Assembly (NCBI GenBank): GCA_021816545.1
Contig: JAKAXP010000037.1
Span: forward strand, 1-13,454
Length of the DNA: 13,454 bases
Direction: 5' to 3'
Source: Bacteroidota bacterium
Lineage (GTDB): Bacteria > Bacteroidota > Bacteroidia > Bacteroidales > VadinHA17
In this document: one piece after another, positions 1 to 7,062 of the stretch
How positions within the stretch are numbered: the first letter of the stretch is position 1
How the letters are laid out: every line of letters begins with the position of its first letter
Program-made: the position numbers and the translations under genes
The notes under the pieces: generated by a model
Seen by the model: the letters and a program-made list of their open reading frames with translations, nothing else
Databases searched by the model: none
Told to the model about the DNA's origin: nothing

Positions 1-283
1 TGAGTATGGGGCGCTTGTCAATTGTATAGTCGAAGTAGTCCTCTATTTCATTGAGCTTCTCGTATGCCACCTTGCATGCATATTCCGCCACCTCACGGCC
101 GAACTCGTTGTAATAGCAGTCTATCTCATCAAACCTGAAGTAAGTCCAGTAGAAATCCTTATACTGAACCCTGTTTTTCCCGAAAGTCATCTGCATACCG
201 TTATAGAACTGGCCGGCGGCTGGCGCCACGGTCAGGAAGAGGATGACTGCCAGTAACGGTATAAAGAGTCTTTTTCGTGTCAT
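1..283 (-). CDS. N-terminal part of a large exported TolB/PD40-like protein (truncated by window edge)
   Basis: The first 94 codons are present and the gene runs off the left edge. The product opens with a signal peptide: basic MTRKR, a hydrophobic stretch, then APAAGQF, with cleavage probable just before or after the Q. The mature start, FYNGMQMTFGKNRVQYKDF, followed by a Tyr- and Phe-rich stretch and a helix running into an IDKRPIL segment, resembles from memory a family of roughly 1000-residue Bacteroidetes periplasmic proteins. Those have a peptidase-MA-like N-terminus and a PD40/TolB-type beta-propeller. That assignment is recall, not something visible here, since the propeller part lies outside the window. 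The ATG at 283 is chosen because the signal peptide begins directly there. The gene is divergent from the DUF1573 gene and has its own promoter candidate. Confidence 0.55.
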   Translation of the reverse strand, partial: MTRKRLFIPLLAVILFLTVAPAAGQFYNGMQMTFGKNRVQYKDFYWTYFRFDEIDCYYNEFGREVAEYACKVAYEKLNEIEDYFDYTIDKRPIL

Positions 284-310
284 AAGAAGTGGCGGAAAGC
301 CTCCGTTTCC

Positions 311-327
311 GGAACAAAATCTGTTCC
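311..327. repeat. Perfect inverted repeat GGAACA-N5-TGTTCC
   Basis: GGAACA (311-316) and TGTTCC (322-327) are exact reverse complements separated by five bases. The repeat sits in the predicted leader of the minus-strand gene, between its promoter and its start codon. It could be an operator or a small RNA hairpin. The function is inferred from position only. Confidence 0.45.
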
Positions 328-347
328 AAAAGGGAGCATCCGTGAGA

Positions 348-380
348 CAAAACTAATGGATAAACAAATAAAAAAACAAC
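348..380 (-). promoter_or_regulatory. Bacteroidetes-type promoter candidate for the left-edge gene
   Basis: On the minus strand a -7 box TAGTTTTG (348-355) fits TAnnTTTG exactly. A TTG (377-379) lies 21 bases upstream, at the spacing expected for a -33 element. The start codon at 283 would then have a leader of roughly 55-60 bases, which contains the inverted repeat at 311-327. Confidence 0.45.
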
Positions 381-397
381 CACTTATACTTTTTTGT

Positions 398-405
398 TAA
401 TTTTG
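398..405 (+). promoter_or_regulatory. -7 box candidate for the DUF1573-meaB-tlpA-like block
   Basis: TAATTTTG matches TAnnTTTG exactly, about 100 bases before the DUF1573 start codon. No good TTG lies at the -33 distance, so this is a partial match only. Confidence 0.25.
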
Positions 406-501
406 GTGGTTATTATGGTGCAACCTGGTTGGCCTGATCTTTGTTAAGGGAAGTGAGTTGACAATGAATCAGTCTGATTTGGACGGTTAACATAAGGATA
501 T

Positions 502-1587
502 ATGAAAAGGAGTCTTACATTTCTGATTTTGATGCTGGTGTATGCCGGGCTGCATGCACAGCCTAAGCTTAATTTTGCAAGCACCCGTTATGATTACGGA
601 ACGATCAAGGAAGAGGCAGGAAAACAGGAAGCTGTCTTCAATTTCACCAACACAGGTGATTCAGTACTTGTAATAACAAGAGTTCAGTCGTCATGCGGCT
701 GTACTGCGGCTGATTATACTAAATCACCGGTTCCACCCGGAGGAAAGGGCTTTGTAAAGGCGGTTTTCGATCCGCGTGGCTACAACAGCCGATTTGCAAA
801 GAGTGTCACGGTATATTCAAACGGGAAGCCGGCGGTGACTGTTCTTGTCATTGAGGGGACAGTGACTCCGAGGGAGAAGACAGTTGAGGAGCAATATACA
901 TTTGCCGTAGGTCCGGTGAGGTTCCAGTCGAACCACCTTGCATTCACCACAACCACCAAGAATGAGAAGAAGATCAGGGTTATGCCTGTCATAAATACGT
1001 CAAAGGAGCCTGCAACAATCGAGTTTGAAGGTCTGCCGGCCCATCTCCAGCTGAAAGTTACTCCGGCCACACTCAAGCCGGGTGAAAAAGGGGTCATAGA
1101 GGGCACCTATGATGCCAGGCTCAACAGCAGCGCCTGGGGCAATGTGAATGATCTTGTCAGGCTTAAGGTCAACGGGCAGCCGCAACCAAATATTTACCTT
1201 TATGTGTCTGCAAATCTTGTTGAGGATTTCTCAGGTCTGACGGCCCAGCAGCTTGCCAGTGCCCCGGTCTTCAAGCTTGATACAAACACAGTTGATTTCG
1301 GGAAGATCAATCAGAATTCATCGGCTGACGTAGAGTACTTCTTCACCAACCAGGGGAAGAGTGACCTTATAATCAGGCATGTCAAGGCCGGTTGCGGATG
1401 CACTGCCCTGATGCCCACCGAGAATGTGATAAAGCCCGGGGCCAGGGGATCCATCAAGGCAAAATTCAACTCCGGCGGTTACAAGGGGCAGATATACAAG
1501 AACATATTTGTCTATACCAATGATCCGAAGAACTCTGAGGTCATGCTTATGATCAAGGGCGAGGTTCTTGTGGAAGGTGACAAATAA
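502..1587 (+). CDS. Exported protein with two DUF1573 domains flanking a third Ig-like domain
   Basis: The 361-residue product has a signal peptide (residues 1-19, ending LHAQ), so it should be periplasmic or surface-located. DUF1573 domain 1 (about 24-128) has YDYGTIKEE, FNFTNTG and the hallmark SCGCT with Cys65 and Cys67. DUF1573 domain 2 (about 258-357) repeats the pattern with VDFGKI, FFTNQG and GCGCT (Cys298, Cys300). The middle stretch (about 132-240) has the same beta-rich rhythm, including a KPGEKG loop, but no cysteine pair, so it looks like a third, degenerate Ig/ASH-like domain. DUF1573 has no firmly known function. The paired cysteines are often guessed to bind metal or form disulfides. 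AAGGA at 494-498 is a close-spaced ribosome binding site. MeaB follows 27 bases after the stop. Confidence 0.9.
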   Translation: MKRSLTFLILMLVYAGLHAQPKLNFASTRYDYGTIKEEAGKQEAVFNFTNTGDSVLVITRVQSSCGCTAADYTKSPVPPGGKGFVKAVFDPRGYNSRFAKSVTVYSNGKPAVTVLVIEGTVTPREKTVEEQYTFAVGPVRFQSNHLAFTTTTKNEKKIRVMPVINTSKEPATIEFEGLPAHLQLKVTPATLKPGEKGVIEGTYDARLNSSAWGNVNDLVRLKVNGQPQPNIYLYVSANLVEDFSGLTAQQLASAPVFKLDTNTVDFGKINQNSSADVEYFFTNQGKSDLIIRHVKAGCGCTALMPTENVIKPGARGSIKAKFNSGGYKGQIYKNIFVYTNDPKNSEVMLMIKGEVLVEGDK

Positions 1588-1614
1588 AAAGGAGAGTCAG
1601 GGGACAGGGTTGAA

Positions 1615-2715
1615 ATGAGCAGGGAAAGGCGATCAACCGGGGCACTCTCGGTACAGCAGGGAGTACCCCAGCCTCCGAGCATTAACCCTGACATGATTAA
1701 CCGCCTGAAGAAGAACAGGCGGAAAAAGCTCAGTGCAGATGATTATGTTGACGGCATCCTCCGGGGTGACCGTACAATTTTAAGCCAGGCCATAACACTT
1801 GTTGAGAGCAGTCTGCCTGATCATTATGATCTGGCCCAGGCCGTTGTGGAGCGGTGCCTGCCTGCCAGTTCACGTTCGGTCAGGGTCGGCATCACCGGTG
1901 TGCCGGGTGCGGGTAAGAGTACATTCATAGATACGTTCGGAACCCTGCTCACGCGTCACTACGGAAGACGCCTCGCGGTACTGGCAATTGATCCCAGCAG
2001 CCAGCAGAGCGGAGGCAGCATCATGGGCGACAAGACCCGGATGGAGCAGCTGAGCACAGACCCTGATGCCTTTATCCGTCCTTCACCTTCAGCCGGAACA
2101 CTCGGAGGTGTTGCAAGAAAGACACGGGAGAGCATCATTCTATGCGAAGCGGCCGGATTTGATACCATACTTGTTGAGACGGTTGGTGTGGGACAGTCGG
2201 AGACTGCGGCCCATTCCATGGTCGATTTTTTCCTGGTGCTGATGCTTGCCGGTGCCGGCGATGAACTGCAGGGGATAAAGCGGGGAATCATGGAGATGGC
2301 TGACACAATAGTCATTACAAAGGCCGACGGGAACAATATCAGGAAGGCGGAAATGGCCCGTGTGGAATACAAGAATGCCCTTCACCTTTTTCCCCCATCG
2401 CCTTCAAAGTGGGCTCCCAGGGTTATGACATGCTCCTCGCTGGAAAAGAGAGGCATGGCCGAGATATGGGAGACAATCCGTGACTATGTGAGCGTAACAA
2501 AGAGCAACGGCTGGTTCTGGGAAAGAAGGAGGGAGCAGGCCGTGACACGTATGCATGAAACCATAGTAGATACGCTGAAACAGTCATTTTATACGCACCC
2601 TGAAGTTACAGCGATGCTTCCTGAACTGGAGAAGCTTCTCCGCGAAGGTGAGGTTACCTCGTACAAACCTGCGGCGATCCTGCTCGACAAATATTTTGGC
2701 AGCAACTGCAAATAG
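1615..2715 (+). CDS. meaB: Methylmalonyl-CoA mutase-associated G3E GTPase MeaB (ArgK family)
   Basis: This is a cytoplasmic P-loop GTPase of 366 residues that, in characterised relatives, gates B12 cofactor loading and protects methylmalonyl-CoA mutase. Visible motifs are Walker A GVPGAGKS (95-102), the MGDKTRM segment, LVETVGVGQSE (switch/Walker B region) and the guanine-specificity motif TKAD. The C-terminal part (about 300-366) fits the MeaB dimerisation arm. The length is slightly above many bacterial MeaB proteins because of an N-terminal extension (GVPQPPSINPDM) that Bacteroidetes homologues share, as I recall them. For that reason I keep the ATG at 1615 rather than the internal Met27. 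No mutase subunit gene is in the window. The short gap to the DUF1573 gene suggests co-transcription. Confidence 0.93.
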   Translation: MSRERRSTGALSVQQGVPQPPSINPDMINRLKKNRRKKLSADDYVDGILRGDRTILSQAITLVESSLPDHYDLAQAVVERCLPASSRSVRVGITGVPGAGKSTFIDTFGTLLTRHYGRRLAVLAIDPSSQQSGGSIMGDKTRMEQLSTDPDAFIRPSPSAGTLGGVARKTRESIILCEAAGFDTILVETVGVGQSETAAHSMVDFFLVLMLAGAGDELQGIKRGIMEMADTIVITKADGNNIRKAEMARVEYKNALHLFPPSPSKWAPRVMTCSSLEKRGMAEIWETIRDYVSVTKSNGWFWERRREQAVTRMHETIVDTLKQSFYTHPEVTAMLPELEKLLREGEVTSYKPAAILLDKYFGSNCK

Positions 2716-2726
2716 CCAATTATTTA

Positions 2727-2734
2727 TATATTTG
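2727..2734 (+). promoter_or_regulatory. -7 box candidate before the TlpA-like lipoprotein gene
   Basis: TATATTTG is an exact TAnnTTTG match 43 bases before the start codon at 2778. No TTG lies at the usual -33 spacing. It may give this gene an internal promoter besides read-through from meaB. Confidence 0.3.
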
Positions 2735-2777
2735 AACCTTCGAAAAAGAAGAGTGTTTACCGAATAAAAATCATCAG

Positions 2778-3884
2778 ATGAAAAAATCATTTATCCTTTT
2801 GCTGGTGGTTGCCATTGCTGCAGCCTGTGCCAGAGAACCTAAGTTTGTAATTAACGGGACCATTGACGGTGCCGGAAATGAGACTGTTATCCTTCAGAAA
2901 AGGATTCCCGGCGGTTATGAAGTTATTGACTCAGCCGTTCTTGAAAACGGTGCTTTCAAGATGGAAGGCGTTGTTGATTATCCGCAGATGGTAAATCTTG
3001 CAATCAGGGGCAAGAGGGGTGGGCTTAATTTCTATGTAGAAAACTCTGAAATAACAGTACACGGGCATGCAGATTCACTTTACACAGGGTCTGTAAGCGG
3101 TTCAGCAACCCAGGCGGAATATGATGCATACAAGGCGCTGTTCGATGAGTCCAATGCCGAAATGACAAAGATATATGACCGTTACCGTGCAGCCAGGATG
3201 GAAGGCAATGACGAGCTTGCATCCTCAATAGAAAAGGAGCTTGAGGCCCTTGATACAAAACAGAATGATCTCAGGAAGGAGTTTATTGCAAACAATCCTG
3301 CTTCATACGTGTCACCTTCAGTGCTGAGTGAACTTGCATATTATCTTGAAGTGGATGAAATGGAAAACCTGCTTGGTAAACTGGACACTACACTCAACAA
3401 GGTGCAGACTGTTGTTACAATGAAGGAAAAGCTTGTACAGCTGAAGGCTGTTGCAGTGGGTCAGAAGGCACCCGACTTCACCCTCAACGATGTTGACGGC
3501 AACCCTGTTTCGCTCTATTCGAAGATCGGCGGAGACACAAAACTGCTCCTCATTGATTTCTGGGCTGCATGGTGTCCTCCGTGCCGCCAGGAGAACCCGA
3601 ACGTTGTTAAGGTATGGAAAGAGTATAATAAGAAAGGATTTAACGTGTTCGGTGTATCACTTGACCGCACGAAGGAAGACTGGGTAAAGGCTATCCAGGA
3701 TGACAAACTTACATGGACACATGTATCAGACCTGAAGTACTGGGACTGTGCGCCTGCCAAACTCTATGCTGTAAGCGCAATTCCGGCCAACTTCCTGGTT
3801 GATGCTGACGGCATCATCGTGGGTCATAACCTTCGCGGTGACGCTCTTGCCCAGAAGGTAAAAGAGATTCTTGAGTCGAAGTAA
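2778..3884 (+). CDS. DUF4369-TlpA-like thioredoxin-fold lipoprotein
   Basis: The 368-residue product is a membrane-anchored thiol-disulfide oxidoreductase. Residues 1-17 form a lipoprotein signal, MKKSFILLLVVAIAAAC, with Cys17 as the lipidated residue. Residues about 22-115 (FVINGTIDGAGNETVILQK, then ENSEITVHG) match the DUF4369 beta domain. A helical linker rich in Glu and Lys follows (about 115-220). The AhpC/TSA-Redoxin domain covers about 228-368 and begins GQKAPDFTLNDVDG. It carries the active site WCPPC (Cys266, Cys269) and the cis-Pro loop AIPANFLVD. An extra cysteine lies at 324. This architecture is common in Bacteroidetes, where it reduces or isomerises periplasmic thiols. The partner protein is unknown. 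The DUF1573 protein upstream, with paired cysteines, is a possible but unproven client. Confidence 0.9.
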   Translation: MKKSFILLLVVAIAAACAREPKFVINGTIDGAGNETVILQKRIPGGYEVIDSAVLENGAFKMEGVVDYPQMVNLAIRGKRGGLNFYVENSEITVHGHADSLYTGSVSGSATQAEYDAYKALFDESNAEMTKIYDRYRAARMEGNDELASSIEKELEALDTKQNDLRKEFIANNPASYVSPSVLSELAYYLEVDEMENLLGKLDTTLNKVQTVVTMKEKLVQLKAVAVGQKAPDFTLNDVDGNPVSLYSKIGGDTKLLLIDFWAAWCPPCRQENPNVVKVWKEYNKKGFNVFGVSLDRTKEDWVKAIQDDKLTWTHVSDLKYWDCAPAKLYAVSAIPANFLVDADGIIVGHNLRGDALAQKVKEILESK

Positions 3885-3905
3885 TAAAAATATTTACTAA
3901 TTTAG

Positions 3906-3938
3906 AAAGCCGTTGGGGTATCTGTTCCAGCGGCTTTT
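3906..3938 (+). terminator. Intrinsic terminator after the TlpA-like gene
   Basis: AAAGCCGTTGG (3906-3916) pairs with CCAGCGGCTTT (3927-3937). This gives an 11-bp stem with one G-U pair and a 10-base loop, running into TTTTATTT. It lies 21 bases after the stop codon and ends the first plus-strand block. Confidence 0.8.
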
Positions 3939-3959
3939 ATTTACCATAAATCCGGAGCA

Positions 3960-5525
3960 ATGAGCAAGAAAGATGATTTTTTCAGCCACATAAACAGTGG
4001 GTATGCCTGCAAGGGCGATTTCATAGTTTTAGGAGGAGCGATGCTTGACGGCGAGGCACTTGCAGACGCCCATATACGTATCCCCCTTAAGACACTGAAC
4101 CGTCACGGGCTTATTGCCGGTGCAACGGGAACAGGGAAGACAAAGACCCTGCAGGTGATCTCGGAGCAGCTTTCACTGAAAGGGATTCCTTCGCTTGTTA
4201 TGGACGTAAAGGGTGACCTTAGCGGTGTGGCACGGCCTGGCCAGGAGAATGATTTCATCAGGGACAGGCATGCAAAGATCAACCTTCCCTATTCGACCCT
4301 TGGCTTCCCGGTGGAACTGCTGACGATTTCAGATCAGGACGGGGTGAGGCTTCGCGCCACTGTCTCGGAGTTCGGACCTGTGTTGTTTTCGCGGATGCTT
4401 GACCTGAATGATGTTCAGGCCGGCATCATGTCAATTATTTTCAAATACTGTGATGACAATCAGCTCGGGCTTATCGATCTCAAGGACATACGCAAGGTGA
4501 TACAGTATCTCACGGGAGAAGGCAAGGAGGAGCTTGAGAAGGAATACGGTGCCATGTCATCCTCATCAACAGGTGTGATGCTGCGTAAGATAATAGAACT
4601 GGAGCAGCAGGGTGCCAACCTGTTCTTCGGTGAAGAGTCATTCGATGTAAGGGACCTGATGCGCAGGGACCCAAACGGCAACGGGTATATCAATATCATA
4701 AGACTGACTGACATACAGGACAAGCCGAAGCTTTTCTCAACATTCATGCTGTCACTGCTTGCCGAGGTTTACAATACGATGCCGGAGAAGGGAGATCTTC
4801 CCAAACCGGAACTGGTGATTTTCATAGATGAGGCTCATTTGATCTTCAATCAGGCGAGCAAGGTATTGCTGGAGCAGATTGAAACTATAGTCAAGCTGAT
4901 CCGTTCGAAGGGGATAGGAGTCTACTTCATAACCCAGAACCCTATGGATGTCCCATCGTCAGTACTGGCCCAGCTTGGCCTCAAGGTGCAGCATGCACTT
5001 CGTGCCTTCACGGCTAATGACCGGAAGGACATCAAGCTGACCGCGGAGAATTTCCCGATATCAGAGTTCTACAGGACAGAGGAGACACTGACATCACTGG
5101 GTACCGGTGAAGCGCTGGTTACGGCACTGAATGAGAAGGGGATACCCACTCCGCTTGCCGTGATGATGGTTCGGGCACCGATGAGCAGGATGGATATACT
5201 TTCCCAGGAGGAAATCAGTTCCATAAACCGCTCATCACAACTGGTGTCGAAATATTCAAGGGTAGTTGATCCTGAGAGTGCGGCCGAGATGCTCGAGAGG
5301 AAGATCCGGGATGCGGAGGAGGAAAGGAAAGAAGCAGAGGCCAGGAAGGAAGAACAGAGGAACTATGACAGGGATTACGGGAGGGGTTACGGAAGGACAA
5401 CCCGTACCACAACCCGCACACCTGCAAGGAGAAGGAGTGCTACCCACCCGGTGGTGAAGGTGCTGACGTCGGCCACATTCATCAGAGGGGTGATGGGGAT
5501 TCTGACAAAAGCAATGAAGAAATAG
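3960..5525 (+). CDS. HerA-like DUF853 ATPase (YjgR family)
   Basis: The 521-residue product is a cytoplasmic P-loop ATPase of the FtsK/HerA clan. Walker A is GATGTGKT (54-61). Walker B is VIFIDEAH with Asp290-Glu291. The segment MDVKGDLSGVARPG and the ITQNPMDVPSSVLAQLG block are typical of DUF853/YjgR proteins. The C-terminal motif FIRGVMGILTKAMKK is also familiar for this family. Before it come a charged helix (about 435-465, rich in Glu, Arg and Lys) and an Arg-, Tyr-, Gly- and Thr-rich low-complexity stretch (about 467-495). A GGAG at 3954-3957 supports the ATG at 3960. The cellular role is not established; HerA relatives translocate DNA. The terminator just upstream implies a separate promoter, which I could not place confidently. 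Confidence 0.88.
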   Translation: MSKKDDFFSHINSGYACKGDFIVLGGAMLDGEALADAHIRIPLKTLNRHGLIAGATGTGKTKTLQVISEQLSLKGIPSLVMDVKGDLSGVARPGQENDFIRDRHAKINLPYSTLGFPVELLTISDQDGVRLRATVSEFGPVLFSRMLDLNDVQAGIMSIIFKYCDDNQLGLIDLKDIRKVIQYLTGEGKEELEKEYGAMSSSSTGVMLRKIIELEQQGANLFFGEESFDVRDLMRRDPNGNGYINIIRLTDIQDKPKLFSTFMLSLLAEVYNTMPEKGDLPKPELVIFIDEAHLIFNQASKVLLEQIETIVKLIRSKGIGVYFITQNPMDVPSSVLAQLGLKVQHALRAFTANDRKDIKLTAENFPISEFYRTEETLTSLGTGEALVTALNEKGIPTPLAVMMVRAPMSRMDILSQEEISSINRSSQLVSKYSRVVDPESAAEMLERKIRDAEEERKEAEARKEEQRNYDRDYGRGYGRTTRTTTRTPARRRSATHPVVKVLTSATFIRGVMGILTKAMKK

Positions 5526-5562
5526 GGGAACAAATGGATATTATGAGTGTTTAACTAGAAAA

Positions 5563-6243
5563 ATGAGAAACATGAAGAAGATCAAAATTGTTTTAATGCT
5601 TTTAGTAACCGCTTCCCTGCTTCTTTCAGGGTGTGCGTCGATGAACAAGACAACGAAGGGTGCTGCAGTTGGTACTGCAGCAGGCGGTGCAATGGGGGCC
5701 GTAATAGGCAAGGCGGCCGGTAACACTGCCCTGGGTGCCATCATCGGAGCTACTGTAGGAGGTGCTACAGGTGCCATCATCGGTCGTGAGATGGATAAAC
5801 AGGCTGCTGAGATCGAGCAGACGGTACCGGATGCCAAGGTTGAGAGAGTGGGAGAAGGTATTGTCGTTGAATTCAGCAGTGCCGTGCTTTTCGGTTTTGA
5901 CCAGTCAGACCTTTCGGCCGATGCCAAAGCCAATCTTGACAAGCTTGTAAAGGTGCTCAACACCTATCCCGAAACCAACATTGAAGTCCAGGGTCACACT
6001 GACAGCAAGGGAACCGAGAGCTACAACCAGAACCTGTCTGTAAAAAGAGCAACATCCGTTTCAGATTATCTCACGGCAAACCAGATAAAGGGTGATAGGA
6101 TAACCACAAAGGGATTTGGTGAAGCATTGCCCAAGTATGACAACGAAACCGAGGAGGGGAGGGCACAGAACCGTAGGGTGGAGTTCCTCATTACTGCCAA
6201 TGAAAAGATGGTTGCAGAAGCCGCGGCCAAAGCCGGAAAATGA
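5563..6243 (+). CDS. YiaD-like OmpA-family lipoprotein with glycine zipper
   Basis: The 226-residue product is an outer-membrane lipoprotein expected to tether the membrane to peptidoglycan. The signal ends in LLSGC with Cys24 lipidated. Residues about 33-78 are Gly/Ala rich with repeated GAxxG and GAIIG units, a glycine-zipper domain. Residues about 105-215 are the OmpA C-terminal domain, with GHTD (Asp147) and LSVKR (Arg162), the two residues that bind diaminopimelate in this fold, and the closing NRRVEFLI. The order lipobox, glycine zipper, OmpA matches E. coli YiaD. Met4 is an alternative start at 5572. The gene follows the DUF853 gene by 37 bases with no terminator between. Confidence 0.9.
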   Translation: MRNMKKIKIVLMLLVTASLLLSGCASMNKTTKGAAVGTAAGGAMGAVIGKAAGNTALGAIIGATVGGATGAIIGREMDKQAAEIEQTVPDAKVERVGEGIVVEFSSAVLFGFDQSDLSADAKANLDKLVKVLNTYPETNIEVQGHTDSKGTESYNQNLSVKRATSVSDYLTANQIKGDRITTKGFGEALPKYDNETEEGRAQNRRVEFLITANEKMVAEAAAKAGK

Positions 6244-6281
6244 TCAATTAAGAACAGTCTAATTAACCAAATAGTTAAATC

Positions 6282-6971
6282 ATGAAAAAGAAAATTCTGT
6301 CTGTCATTGTGATTTCAGTTCTTTCAGTGTCTGCACTGCTTGCCCAGGTTGACTTTGGTATTGTTGCCGGCCCCAGTTTCCAGAACATGGTCGGTAAAGA
6401 TAATGGTGGTGATAAGATCACCAACGGTCTTATTGTAGGGTTTCATGCCGGTGTGAGTGCATCCATACCGATAGCCACCGACTTTTATTTTCAGACCGGA
6501 CTGCTTTTCTCGCAGAAGGGTTCCAGGAACAATGAGGGACTCCTTCCCACGAAGGCAAGTGATGATGAGTACCACACCACTACCCGTATTTCCTATATTG
6601 ACCTGCCTCTTCACCTTCTTTTCAGGCCTGAGTTCGGGAGCGGTCATATACTGGTTGGATTCGGACCGTATGTCGCATTCGGGGTGGCAGGCAAGCAGGA
6701 GGTAGATTATTCTCCTATAATGTATGAACAGAAGATAAAATTCAAGAGTAACCTTACCGTCGAAGAATACTGGGACATGGATAATGCATATTACAGGCGT
6801 TTTGATGCCGGTGCAGACATCTTTGCCGGATATGAACTAAGCATGGGTCTGTGGTTCAGGCTTAACGCTCAGCTCGGGCTTCTGGATATGATTCCTGATG
6901 TTGACGAGTACGACAATGATTCATTTCTGAAGAATACAGGTTTCGGTTTGTCAGTAGGGTATAACTTCTGA
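6282..6971 (+). CDS. Small outer-membrane beta-barrel protein (PorT/OMP_b-brl_2-like)
   Basis: The 229-residue product has a clear signal peptide (MKKKILSVIVISVLSVSALLAQ). The mature start, VDFGIVAGPSFQNMVG, and alternating strands such as FYFQTGLLFSQKG, ISYIDLPLHLLFRPEF and GLWFRLNAQLGLLDM follow. It closes with the C-terminal strand GFGLSVGYNF ending in Phe, as outer-membrane barrels do. The length and the YIDLPLHL segment fit the PorT-family barrels common in Bacteroidetes, whose individual functions are mostly unknown. It follows the OmpA lipoprotein by 38 bases and probably shares its transcript, so a joint envelope role is plausible but inferred. Confidence 0.85.
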   Translation: MKKKILSVIVISVLSVSALLAQVDFGIVAGPSFQNMVGKDNGGDKITNGLIVGFHAGVSASIPIATDFYFQTGLLFSQKGSRNNEGLLPTKASDDEYHTTTRISYIDLPLHLLFRPEFGSGHILVGFGPYVAFGVAGKQEVDYSPIMYEQKIKFKSNLTVEEYWDMDNAYYRRFDAGADIFAGYELSMGLWFRLNAQLGLLDMIPDVDEYDNDSFLKNTGFGLSVGYNF

Positions 6972-7006
6972 TACGGGCTTCACATTAAGAAAATTACGTG
7001 GAAGGT

Positions 7007-7036
7007 AAAGCCGTTTGCAACTCAGCAGGCGGCTTT
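7007..7036. terminator. Hairpin between convergent genes, probable shared terminator
   Basis: AAAGCCGTTTGC (7007-7018) pairs with GCAGGCGGCTTT (7025-7036) around a 6-base loop, a 12-bp stem with two G-U pairs. It sits 35 bases after the beta-barrel stop and 26 bases from the YfcC stop. The T-run after it is poor on both strands, so termination may be inefficient. Confidence 0.6.
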
Positions 7037-7062
7037 CCTGTTTCAGGGGCTACAGTGTGCGG

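Noticed and set aside
201..383. Minus-strand 60-codon frame overlapping the left-edge gene
   Set aside because: It is in another frame from the signal-peptide-bearing start at 283 and covers the promoter region.
1959..2372. Minus-strand frame of 137 codons inside meaB
   Set aside because: Its composition is Ser/Pro/Met rich without any motif, and it lies wholly antisense to a gene with clear GTPase motifs.
5541..5963. Minus-strand frame of 140 codons opposite the OmpA lipoprotein gene
   Set aside because: The Ala/Pro repeats are the antisense reading of the glycine-zipper codons.
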